DNA of 64,000 nt, from positions 1 to 64,000 of the forward strand of contig CAZIDP010000019.1 in the NCBI GenBank assembly GCA_964537975.1. The letters are read 5' to 3'. The notes under the pieces were generated by a model. That model saw only the letters and a program-made list of their open reading frames with translations, ran no database searches and was not told where the DNA came from. Positions 17,897 to 26,048 of this stretch are shown here, one piece after another (within the stretch, counting starts at the first letter, position 1; every line of letters begins with the position of its first letter). Source of the stretch: SCBR16-9 sp964537975 (GTDB lineage Bacteria > Hydrogenedentota > Hydrogenedentia > Hydrogenedentales > SCBR16-9). The position numbers and the translations under genes were made by a program.

Positions 17897-18012
17897 CCGA
17901 ACCGCTCCTTTCTGTATCCATTGTGCATACGTGTAATCAGCAATCTGTCTTCGTTACCCCAAGTAACGTTGATTTAATTATAAATGAGGACGGCTTGTCA
18001 TGCAAAACATTG

Positions 18013-18666
18013 TTATTCTGATTTTCCTTTTAAATCACGAATGTCCAGTATAACTGGACAAATGCGACGCAAGAAATCTTTTTGATGTGAAACGACAATC
18101 ATTTCATGGGACAATTCTTCCAAAACGTTTAACAGGCGCTCTACAGCCGCGTCATCCAATCCAGTAAACGGTTCATCCAGTAGTAATACCCGTGGTGACA
18201 TCGCCAGCACACCAGCCAAAGCGATCAGACGTTTTTCTCCGCCTGACAGACGGTAGGTAACGCGTGACTCAAAGCCTGCCAAGCCCAGCTCAGATAGAAT
18301 CGTTCGAGCAATGATTTCTGCTTCCTCCCCTGTTTTCCCCAGATTCAATGGGCCGAAAATTACATCTTCCAACACAGTGGGGCAAAACAATTGATCGTCG
18401 GCATCCTGGAACAATAAACCTACCTGCCGCCGGACACTTAAATAGTCTTCATGAGCATCGCACTTTTTACCTAATACCGATATTGTACCGAATTGCGGTG
18501 TGAGCAATCCGACTATCAGTTTTAATAAAGAAGACTTACCACTTCCACTTGGCCCGATAAGCCCGATACGTTGTTCCGACTCCAGCAGCAACGACACATC
18601 CTGCAGAACCGGACTGCTGTTTCCGTCATAGGAAAAATAGATATGTTCCAGTTGAATCAACGCCAT
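18013..18666 (-). CDS. nikO: Nickel/cobalt ECF transporter ATPase
   Basis: ATP-binding subunit of an energy-coupling-factor importer, 217 residues. Walker A is GPSGSGKSS, the Q-loop is LLFQDADDQLFCPTV (typical of CbiO/NikO), the ABC signature is LSGGEKR and Walker B is VLLLDEP; a switch His is in VVSHQ. It overlaps the transmembrane subunit gene by 10 bases and is the last gene of a five-gene transporter operon. A single ATPase gene implies a homodimer. Metal specificity is inferred from the NikK- and NikL-like neighbours. Confidence 0.93.
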   Translation of the reverse strand: MALIQLEHIYFSYDGNSSPVLQDVSLLLESEQRIGLIGPSGSGKSSLLKLIVGLLTPQFGTISVLGKKCDAHEDYLSVRRQVGLLFQDADDQLFCPTVLEDVIFGPLNLGKTGEEAEIIARTILSELGLAGFESRVTYRLSGGEKRLIALAGVLAMSPRVLLLDEPFTGLDDAAVERLLNVLEELSHEMIVVSHQKDFLRRICPVILDIRDLKGKSE

Positions 18667-19412
18667 GAGTATGCTTCCATGATAAACAAAGCCAACAACA
18701 GAAATGTAAACAGGACACCAAACCGCATGTCATGAGAACGCAATTGCAAGGGATGCGTAACAGGGAATTTTCCGGTAAAGCCACGGCATGCCATGGCTTC
18801 CTCAATGCGTTCCGCCCGGTCAAACGCGCGAACCAGCAGCATACCCACCAGGTTGGCCAGTGAATGAATGGTGTGATAATTTGCCTTAGGCACAAACCCC
18901 CTCACTTTCATGGCGTCGCGTAAACGTCGGTACTCGAAATGCATGACATCCAGATAACGTACTGTGAACAAGAGCAGGCGGGTAAGTTTCACTGGAAATC
19001 GCAGACATTCCAGACTGTGTCCCAGAACAATTGGCGGTATGGTGCTGAAGAAAACGGTAATCACCAACAGGATGGCATTACTTTTCAACAGGAGCAACAA
19101 AGAGCGTTCCAGCGGGTAAGTATCGGTCAAGGTCAGGTTTCCATCAGAAAAGCGCATGTAGGGTAGCACCAACAGAAATACCAGCACACTAAGCATGAGA
19201 TTCAGCGGGAGCAGCCGTTTCAACAAGACCCGGCAGGGCAAGCTGGAAGCCGCGTAGGCAACGATGCCGACAAGCAGCGCCAAGGAAGCTGCTGGTGGAG
19301 TGGTCACCATGGCAATGAGAAAGGCAAAACTCACGGCACAGCAGATACGAACGCGTGGGTCCAATTCCTGCAACCAGGGGCGACAGGCGTTTTCTAGGGC
19401 TTCGACAAGCAA
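18657..19412 (-). CDS. nikQ: ECF transporter transmembrane (T) component
   Basis: A 251-residue membrane protein of the CbiQ/NikQ family with about five to six hydrophobic helices. The coupling-helix motif region (R.LDVMHFEYRRLRDAMKVRG and LLVRAFDRAERIEEAMACRG, each containing the family A-x-R-G signature) is clear. It links the metal-binding component to the ATPase. One base separates it from the upstream gene and it overlaps the downstream ATPase gene, so the operon is translationally tight. Confidence 0.93.
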   Translation of the reverse strand: MLVEALENACRPWLQELDPRVRICCAVSFAFLIAMVTTPPAASLALLVGIVAYAASSLPCRVLLKRLLPLNLMLSVLVFLLVLPYMRFSDGNLTLTDTYPLERSLLLLLKSNAILLVITVFFSTIPPIVLGHSLECLRFPVKLTRLLLFTVRYLDVMHFEYRRLRDAMKVRGFVPKANYHTIHSLANLVGMLLVRAFDRAERIEEAMACRGFTGKFPVTHPLQLRSHDMRFGVLFTFLLLALFIMEAYSWR

Positions 19413-19413
19413 T

Positions 19414-20061
19414 TTACCGCCCCTGACTGGCCGGTTTGAACTTCAAGTAGGCCAACAATCCGACAATCCCGGCAATATACCCGATACCGCCGAGAATGTC
19501 ACGGAAGCGGATACGATGTTCAATTCTGGCTATCTCATTTCTCAAGACTGCACTTTGCCGCATCACAGCGCGGTCGATACTTTGTTCCAAGGTGCTCAGT
19601 AAATCTTGTGAAGCGTGCTCCGGCAATGATGCCTCAAGCGTGCCTGATTGGTCTGATGCCGCAACGTCTGATATACCAATACCTTCAACTGTATCGACTG
19701 CTTTTGCATCGTCATCCCAGCGGGGAAGTGCCTCCGGTAATTCCGCTTCTGATAGCACAAAGGTTGCGCGATGGGCATCAGGGGTGTCCACTTGAATATT
19801 CAAATCCCCTCGCACCGGTGTCTGGTATTGAAATGAGCCGTCTGATTCCAGTGGGAACTCAGCGAGCAGCGCGCCATCCGGGGTGCGTAAACGTACATGC
19901 CCTGCATTGGGTGCGCCACTGGGGACATACCGGGTCTCACCATAGATGACCGCTCCATCCACATAGACATACAAATCCATACGATGTGCGAGTGCCGATA
20001 TCTGTAGTGCCAACAGGAAGACTGAAACAATGCCTGCAACTGGTCGTAGGCTATCACGCAT
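19414..20061 (-). CDS. nikL: NikL-like accessory component of nickel ECF transporter
   Basis: A 215-residue protein with an N-terminal signal peptide (cut near ALA before HRMDLYVYVDG), a periplasmic beta-rich domain (about residues 26-95), a linker, a coiled stretch and one C-terminal transmembrane helix in the family motif RDILGGIGYIAGIVGLLAYL. This order is that of the NikL/CbiL-like proteins found in NikKMLQO nickel importers. It overlaps nikM by 8 bases. The role is thought to be extracytoplasmic capture or gating of nickel; this is family knowledge, not visible in residues. Confidence 0.82.
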   Translation of the reverse strand: MRDSLRPVAGIVSVFLLALQISALAHRMDLYVYVDGAVIYGETRYVPSGAPNAGHVRLRTPDGALLAEFPLESDGSFQYQTPVRGDLNIQVDTPDAHRATFVLSEAELPEALPRWDDDAKAVDTVEGIGISDVAASDQSGTLEASLPEHASQDLLSTLEQSIDRAVMRQSAVLRNEIARIEHRIRFRDILGGIGYIAGIVGLLAYLKFKPASQGR

Positions 20062-20698
20062 TGGAGGCCTCCGGCATAGCTGTCAGGTTGAAGACTTCCG
20101 GTCGTACCCGCAGCAAGTATGAAAGAATGGTTCCAGTAGCAATGCCTTCCATTACCATGATGGGCAGGTGTGCCACGAGAATTGCGCCGGCTGCGGTCAT
20201 GAATTCAGGTCCACCCGACAACAACACCAGGGAAAACAGGATGGCCGCACCTGCCACCGCGAAGATTCCTGCTAGCATACCGGTCAACGCGCCTCCAGAT
20301 ATGGCACGTTGTTTCTTCGTTACATCCAGCTGGATGTAGGGGCGGAAAATGTAATAGCAGCCCACAGCAGGCAATGCCATGGTGAGGGTGTTCACCCCCA
20401 AAACCGAGATACCGCCGAATCCGAAGAACAAGGATTGTAAAGTCAACCCGATGAATATGGCCGGGAACGCGGCCCAACCCAGCAGTATCCCCAGCAGTCC
20501 ATTGAGAATAAAATGAGCACTGGCTACACCAAAGGATACGTGGACCAAGGATGCGACAAAGAAGGCAGCCGTAAGCACACCAACCCGTGGCACATCATTG
20601 GTATCCATTTTCTTCAACCCGATTCCCACGCCTGCCGCGGCACACAGGGTACCCACAACGATGACTGGCGGACTCAGAATACCTTCTACTATATGCAT
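20054..20698 (-). CDS. nikM: ECF transporter metal-binding (S) component
   Basis: A 214-residue CbiM/NikM family membrane protein. The N-terminus MHIVEG is the metal-binding hallmark: His2 and the N-terminal amine ligate Ni2+ or Co2+. Further conserved residues are in SLVHVSFGVASAHFILNGLLGILLGW (shown in part here as HVSFG and HFILNG). Six to seven transmembrane helices are expected. It lies between nikK and nikL in the operon. Nickel rather than cobalt is inferred from these two neighbours. Confidence 0.93.
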   Translation of the reverse strand: MHIVEGILSPPVIVVGTLCAAAGVGIGLKKMDTNDVPRVGVLTAAFFVASLVHVSFGVASAHFILNGLLGILLGWAAFPAIFIGLTLQSLFFGFGGISVLGVNTLTMALPAVGCYYIFRPYIQLDVTKKQRAISGGALTGMLAGIFAVAGAAILFSLVLLSGGPEFMTAAGAILVAHLPIMVMEGIATGTILSYLLRVRPEVFNLTAMPEASNA

Positions 20699-20713
20699 GA
20701 TGACGTAATTCCT

Positions 20714-21580
20714 TTATTCCACTTCAAAGGTCAACGTGGCATAGTATTGTTCAATGTTACACAGCGCTTCTCGTTCTGGTTCGGGAGGTGTCGTGTGTTC
20801 GATTTGTACCAGGTAAAGGCCTTTCCTGGGCAAATCCACTTGAACCAGGCCGGCTTCATCTGACACAAGACGTTGGGAAAAGGCCTGTCGTGGATGATCA
20901 CCCATATGACGCACAAAAACCACGGCGGCTTCCAATGGTTCTCCTTTGAACTGCACCATCACCGGCAACTTCTGATAGGCTTCACCCATCTTACGCCCCG
21001 GGTTCTCCATTGGAATTAACTCCAAGGTATCGCCCAGTGCGTGTTGCGCAGATGCATCGCTGCCTCTTCCGACATTGATGACAGCTTTGGCACGCATTTC
21101 AAAGTAGCCGCTGTAGACGATGTTATCCAAACCTGTTTTCGGCCCGGCAAATTCCTTTTCTTCGCCCTCTTCTTCATACCAGGTGAAGTAATGGTCTTCA
21201 TATACAGCGTGACCAATATGCGTGCCAGCCGCTTCAGGCGCATACAACGCAACCTGGAAAGTGTCATCCATAGGCTCCAGACGTGTTTCTGAACCATCCG
21301 GCGCAATGACTGCGTAACGGGTTACCTTCTCCTGTGGAAGTGGCTCATCAACGGGATAGGTGTGCCCCCAGCCCAGATAGAAATGGGTTTCTGCCGGTGT
21401 TCCGCCATGCGATTCGGACTCCAAATCCAGCTTGTACCAGGCACTATGCAGTACAAAAAAATGCGCCTGGGCTGAAGGAGTGATAAGTCCTGATGTCAAT
21501 GTGGCAAGCAACAATGAGACAAAAACACAACGTGCTGTTGAATTCGCACGAAAACAGGTATTATTAAAAAATATATTCAT
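20714..21580 (-). CDS. nikK: NikK-like DUF4198 periplasmic protein, first gene of the nickel operon
   Basis: A 288-residue exported protein of the DUF4198 family. I take ATG 21580 (GGTGA upstream) over an in-frame TTG at 21586. The signal peptide ends at AQA before HFFVLHSAWYKL. The mature protein is beta-rich with His/Glu-rich stretches and a C-terminal carboxypeptidase-regulatory-like fold (GLVQVDLPRKGLYLVQIEH). DUF4198 proteins (NikK) accompany nickel-specific ECF transporters. It is the first gene of the operon and the inverted repeat at 21631-21657 lies about 50 bases upstream. Confidence 0.8.
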   Translation of the reverse strand: MNIFFNNTCFRANSTARCVFVSLLLATLTSGLITPSAQAHFFVLHSAWYKLDLESESHGGTPAETHFYLGWGHTYPVDEPLPQEKVTRYAVIAPDGSETRLEPMDDTFQVALYAPEAAGTHIGHAVYEDHYFTWYEEEGEEKEFAGPKTGLDNIVYSGYFEMRAKAVINVGRGSDASAQHALGDTLELIPMENPGRKMGEAYQKLPVMVQFKGEPLEAAVVFVRHMGDHPRQAFSQRLVSDEAGLVQVDLPRKGLYLVQIEHTTPPEPEREALCNIEQYYATLTFEVE

Positions 21581-21630
21581 GTACAATCACCACAGCGTTA
21601 ACAGGCATCGAATATAAAAACAATGTATCC

Positions 21631-21657
21631 GTATTACGATTTACAAATTCGTAATAT
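21631..21657. promoter_or_regulatory. NikR-like inverted repeat upstream of nikK
   Basis: GTATTAC-N13-GTAATAT. The inner arms TATTACGA (21632-21639) and TCGTAATA (21649-21656) are perfect reverse complements. From memory, NikR operators in some delta-proteobacteria read GTGTTAC-N13/14-GTAACAC, which this resembles in half-site and spacing. It lies 50 bases before the nikK start, where a nickel-responsive repressor would be expected. No nikR gene is in the window. Confidence 0.55.
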
Positions 21658-21698
21658 ACCGGATTGATGCAAAAACATCAAGATTTTGTGGAAGGTTG

Positions 21699-23336
21699 CT
21701 ATTGTTCGGGGGCAAACCAGGCGTTCCCATACCGAGACACAGCCCAGTCCAGTACCTCTTGGCGGGCCAGCATCACCGCGAAGCGTGCCGTAACCTTGAT
21801 GGCAGCCATTTCTTCATCACGAAGATGTGAGAACGACGTGCCAATCCCCAAGGTAATATCCAGCAGATTTTCTGGTGTTTTAACCAATGGTTCCTCGGCA
21901 CAAAATTCCAGAAGCATCTGTTGTTCATGAGTCAGCTCGAAACGTTCGGAATTGGGCATATGCTCCAGCCAGGCGGTGTAACGAAAGCGTACCAGGTCGT
22001 AGACTTCAAGTGCTTCCTGGGCTTCAATCAAACGGTGCTTCGCATTTTGGCCTGCCTGCCAATTGGCACGAAAGGATGCCGTCATCTCCTGAAACCAGCC
22101 GTAGTTCAAGACCTTTCCGCCCGCTCCGGGTGGTCGCAATACATGATAACCGGCGTCTATACTGATCATTAAGGGTATTCCCCGGTCGGGATGCTCTTCT
22201 CTGATTTTTTCAAATAAGCGGCCTATCATGCCAATACCACGATTGTCGATGAGACCCCCATCCTTGAGTTCGTAGATACCGCTATACCCTTCCTGTGTAC
22301 GGGCACGTTTCATTCGCTGACGTTGCCTTGCGTCAAGACCATCCAGCACCCAGGGTTGATCTTCCATAACTTTTAAAAGACCAGAACGGGCAACACCGGG
22401 ATATGCCAGGCTGTTATAACATGCTTCTCCCAAGGGATACCGCATGGGATCAGAACGGAACGTTTCTAAGGTCTGCACATCCACAGACCAGGGGAAATTG
22501 CTATTGAGGTTCAAGGCATATCGGTAGGGCAAGCGTGTGAAGATAAATTCAGTACCAGGATCATTAATAATGGTACTTCCGATGAGTAGAACGGGCGTCG
22601 AGGGTAAATCGCCAAACGTCAGGCCACTGGCCGGGCGAATGGGACTGCCCTCAAAATACGTCGCAGCCAGGGCCGCAGAAAATGCTGGTCGCGTATTCAT
22701 GTCGAAGATAAAATCACGTACAACCCAGTCCGGACGCAGCGGTAAAGCCTTAGCACCACGAATGATCGGATTCAGGTTCAGGCCCTCCGGCCAGTGGTCG
22801 ACTTCCAAGCCTTCAGGACACTGGCCTCCCTGGTCCAGGACATATAGAGCCGCGGGAATCGCCCCGGTGGAAACACCGGAAACATAATCCACTTCCTGAA
22901 GCAGATTCATGGACCATTCCTTGCTTTCTGACTCGATATGCAATGCTCCAAATGCACGAAATTCAGCGATACAAGCAGCACTAAAGAGCACCCCCCTGCT
23001 GCCCCCACCAGAAAAAGCCAGCCCGATCAATGGGTCATTCTCATAACTGCCCGCTGCCTTGGTCTTCACATACTGGTGGTAGGCCGTCGGATACTGTTCA
23101 GCCAGCGCCAATTCTGACTGCCAACGATTTTGAGCTTCGATGACAGCGGCATCACTGGCATCTGGTAAAGGTTGGTTACTGGGTCTGTCCAGGCGTGGGG
23201 CGGGCAACTTGGAATCAACATAACGCACTACAACACAACCCGGAAAGATAAGCAGGAAAGTAATCAAATATACCAGGCAGGTAATAAAAGATACTGGTTT
23301 CTGATTGATTCTTTTTATGCGTGGAAAAACTCTCAT
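21699..23336 (-). CDS. Patatin-like phospholipase lipoprotein
   Basis: A 545-residue lipoprotein with a patatin catalytic domain. The N-terminus carries a signal with lipobox-like FPGC near residue 33. The oxyanion loop is FSGGGSRGV near residue 108, the nucleophile Ser is in GVSTG (GXSXG), and the catalytic Asp is in KDGGLIDNRG. Patatins hydrolyse acyl esters of phospholipids; a lipidated one would act on membrane lipids at the periplasmic face or outer membrane. It follows the hypothetical membrane protein gene by 8 bases and ends about 110 bases before the nickel operon start. Substrate unknown. Confidence 0.88.
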   Translation of the reverse strand: MRVFPRIKRINQKPVSFITCLVYLITFLLIFPGCVVVRYVDSKLPAPRLDRPSNQPLPDASDAAVIEAQNRWQSELALAEQYPTAYHQYVKTKAAGSYENDPLIGLAFSGGGSRGVLFSAACIAEFRAFGALHIESESKEWSMNLLQEVDYVSGVSTGAIPAALYVLDQGGQCPEGLEVDHWPEGLNLNPIIRGAKALPLRPDWVVRDFIFDMNTRPAFSAALAATYFEGSPIRPASGLTFGDLPSTPVLLIGSTIINDPGTEFIFTRLPYRYALNLNSNFPWSVDVQTLETFRSDPMRYPLGEACYNSLAYPGVARSGLLKVMEDQPWVLDGLDARQRQRMKRARTQEGYSGIYELKDGGLIDNRGIGMIGRLFEKIREEHPDRGIPLMISIDAGYHVLRPPGAGGKVLNYGWFQEMTASFRANWQAGQNAKHRLIEAQEALEVYDLVRFRYTAWLEHMPNSERFELTHEQQMLLEFCAEEPLVKTPENLLDITLGIGTSFSHLRDEEMAAIKVTARFAVMLARQEVLDWAVSRYGNAWFAPEQ

Positions 23337-23344
23337 GAATTCTG

Positions 23345-24088
23345 TCAGTCAGCAGACATGATTTGCGGGTAAGGGTGCAACTCAACCACAAGTGTGTTGT
23401 ACATTTCAGAATAGGACATCGTCGTCAGGGGCGCCAAAACCATTAACGCGATACAGGCAACACCAAGTCCTATCGACAGCCAATCGCCAATACCCCAGCG
23501 ACCGCTCCAGTCACCCCAATTCACAGAATGAACCGTTGCCAGGTCTTTACTCTTTTGTTCGGATATCTTATCCAGACTTTCTTCAATTGTCTCTTTAATC
23601 GGTGGCAAGACATTTTTTATCTCTGCATTTTCACTACGCCTGAATATGCTGCGTCGTATGGCGCGCAATACTTGCACCAGATCATCCAGAGACAACAAAA
23701 CGCCCCGCAACACACGCTGCCATGCAGCGATACGTGCGCCACCGCGAATTGCACCTTGAGATATGCCACCGCCCAATTGTGCTACAGAACGTATCCCCAG
23801 GACACCGAGTACTACGTCCATGTACAAAGATAGTGCCAAAGCAAACAAGACCAATGCGATGTCGAGCTTAACTTCCCATAATGCCTGCAATACTACCAGA
23901 CGCATGTTGGGTTGCAGATAATATTGACGGATGATTTCCAACAGAGCATGTACGGCTACGACCACCACCAGCCAGAACAGGCTGATAGCAATACTTAACA
24001 CGACAGCCAGCGTGACATAGCTGATGACAAACAACCACTTGTAATCGTGATCAATAATCCAGTTTCGTATCGAAGTTGGAATTGGCAT
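23345..24088 (-). CDS. Hypothetical multi-pass membrane protein
   Basis: A 247-residue protein I do not recognise. It has about four hydrophobic segments: residues 18-32, 34-50, 72-95 and one near the C-terminus (about 205-222). Between them lies a Gly/Arg-rich stretch (LGGGISQGAIRGGARI) and a charged helical loop of about 90 residues. It sits between the ABC exporter pair and the patatin, with 43 and 8 bases spacing, so cotranscription is likely and a role in the same envelope process is possible. No catalytic motif is visible. Confidence 0.65.
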   Translation of the reverse strand: MPIPTSIRNWIIDHDYKWLFVISYVTLAVVLSIAISLFWLVVVVAVHALLEIIRQYYLQPNMRLVVLQALWEVKLDIALVLFALALSLYMDVVLGVLGIRSVAQLGGGISQGAIRGGARIAAWQRVLRGVLLSLDDLVQVLRAIRRSIFRRSENAEIKNVLPPIKETIEESLDKISEQKSKDLATVHSVNWGDWSGRWGIGDWLSIGLGVACIALMVLAPLTTMSYSEMYNTLVVELHPYPQIMSAD

Positions 24089-24131
24089 AGCAACAATACC
24101 TTAAATAAATTCTATCCGTGTGTGTATCTGG

Positions 24132-26048
24132 TCAGAACACATCCTGGTCTTTGTATTGCAATTCATAGAGTGTCCGGTACAAGCCACCGTTCATGAGTAA
24201 TTCCTGATGGGTACCGATTTCCCTGATTTCGCCATGGTGCATCACGATGATACGATCGGCATGCTGTACCGTCGACAGCCGATGCGCAATCACGATGCTG
24301 GTACGGTCCGCCATGAGCTTGGCAATAGCATCTTGTATCAGGGCTTCTGTCTCTGTGTCTATACTGGAAGTGGCTTCGTCCAGTACGAGGATGCTGGGTT
24401 CATGAGCCAGGGTACGTGCGAATGCCAACAATTGCCGTTGGCCTGTCGACAAATTACTTCCCCGTTCACCAACGTTATATTGGTATCCGCCACTGAGACG
24501 ATCAATGAATCCTGCCGCATTCACATACGCAGCACACGCCTTCACCTGTTCCATACTCAAATTTTCATTGCCGAGCCGTATATTTTCTTCAATGGTACCA
24601 GAGAATAGAAAAACATCCTGGAGCACCATGCCGATATTGCGCCGAAGCGCAATCTGATTATAATCCCGCACATCGACCCCATCAACCCGAATGGCACCCT
24701 GCTGGATATCATAGAAACGGCTGAGCAGATTGATGATGGTACTTTTTCCGGCTCCGGTATGGCCTACGATAGCAACCTTTTCACCTGGTTCTATGTGAAA
24801 AGACACCCCCTTGAGCACATGTTGATCTCCTTCATACGCGAACCAGACATCATCAAAGTCAACTGCTCCCTGTATTTCCGGGTGATCCTCTTGTGCGGCA
24901 TCGGGTTCGCCGGGAATTTTTGGTGTTACCGCATCGGGTTTATCGAGGATTTCCGGCTCTGTATCCAGCAACTGGAATACCCGTTCAGAAGACGCCATGG
25001 CTTCCAGCAGCAAGTTATAGCGGTCTGCCAATTGACGAATTGGCATAAAAAACCGATCGGAGAGAAACACATACATATAAAATGTACCCACCGACGCCAC
25101 CCCACTAATCATTTCGTCCATGCGAAATATTTGTATACCACAATAAACAAAGATAATTGCCGTAGACAAGGTACCAAAAAATTCTATCACCGGGAAATAG
25201 AGCGCGAAGTTGCGGATTTGCAGAAGCCATTCATCCCGATGATCTGCATTTAAGGCACGGTACGTATCGTAATTGGCATCTTCACGTAGAAAAAGTTGCG
25301 CGATACGCATACCGCTGACATTTTCCTGCATGTTCGCGCTGACCCGGGCAATTTTTTTGCGTATTTCCAGAAATGAACGGTGCGCGTATTTCCGGAACAA
25401 CCAACTGGTTAGAAAAACCAGTGGCACCGGGCTGATAGCAAGCAACGCGAGGTGCCAATTAAAATACAGCATGAACGCCAGAACGACTACGATGGTCAGT
25501 AGATCATTTACTACCTGAACAACACCTGTAACGACCGTCTGCTGTATTTTTTCCACATCACTGGTAACGCGAGACATCAGGCGACCTACGGGATTCCGAT
25601 CCAGAAACCGGAGCGACAAACATTGTAGATGCTCAAACAAACCTACCCGCATTTCATACATGGTTCGTTGTCCAACCAAAGCAACAATCAAGGCCTGAAT
25701 GTAACGCACCACGCCTTCCATAATCACCAGCAGCGCCAGTAGCATAGTCATACCCAGGAGCCCCTGCATATCGAGGTCCGCCTGTGATGATATCGCAGCA
25801 GCATCGCCAGACACATCCATATCGTCACTGGCAAGCTCCATGCGCACCGGATTGTTGATGTAGTAGTCCACAGACCACATGACCACCAAGGGGTTCAAAT
25901 TACTTACAATTGCCGCTACGAACAATAAGACTGTTGCGAGAAACATCCAGGCGCGATACGGTCGTACAAAACCCAGTAAGCGGCGCATGAGCAGATGATC
26001 GTAGGCTTTTCGTTGTACCTCGTCTTCCATGTGGTAGTTGCTGCTCAT
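24132..26048 (-). CDS. Heterodimeric ABC exporter subunit, catalytic-glutamate half
   Basis: A 638-residue fused permease-ATPase of the MsbA/multidrug type. Six transmembrane helices span about residues 30-350, with an inserted periplasmic loop after the first helix. The nucleotide-binding domain has Walker A GHTGAGKST, Q-loop MVLQDVFLFSG, a signature altered to LSTGQ, Walker B with the catalytic Glu (ILVLDEATSS) and the switch His in IAHRLST. It overlaps the partner gene by 4 bases (ATGA), so the two are coupled. It may export lipid, peptide or drug; substrate unknown. Confidence 0.93.
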   Translation of the reverse strand: MSSNYHMEDEVQRKAYDHLLMRRLLGFVRPYRAWMFLATVLLFVAAIVSNLNPLVVMWSVDYYINNPVRMELASDDMDVSGDAAAISSQADLDMQGLLGMTMLLALLVIMEGVVRYIQALIVALVGQRTMYEMRVGLFEHLQCLSLRFLDRNPVGRLMSRVTSDVEKIQQTVVTGVVQVVNDLLTIVVVLAFMLYFNWHLALLAISPVPLVFLTSWLFRKYAHRSFLEIRKKIARVSANMQENVSGMRIAQLFLREDANYDTYRALNADHRDEWLLQIRNFALYFPVIEFFGTLSTAIIFVYCGIQIFRMDEMISGVASVGTFYMYVFLSDRFFMPIRQLADRYNLLLEAMASSERVFQLLDTEPEILDKPDAVTPKIPGEPDAAQEDHPEIQGAVDFDDVWFAYEGDQHVLKGVSFHIEPGEKVAIVGHTGAGKSTIINLLSRFYDIQQGAIRVDGVDVRDYNQIALRRNIGMVLQDVFLFSGTIEENIRLGNENLSMEQVKACAAYVNAAGFIDRLSGGYQYNVGERGSNLSTGQRQLLAFARTLAHEPSILVLDEATSSIDTETEALIQDAIAKLMADRTSIVIAHRLSTVQHADRIIVMHHGEIREIGTHQELLMNGGLYRTLYELQYKDQDVF

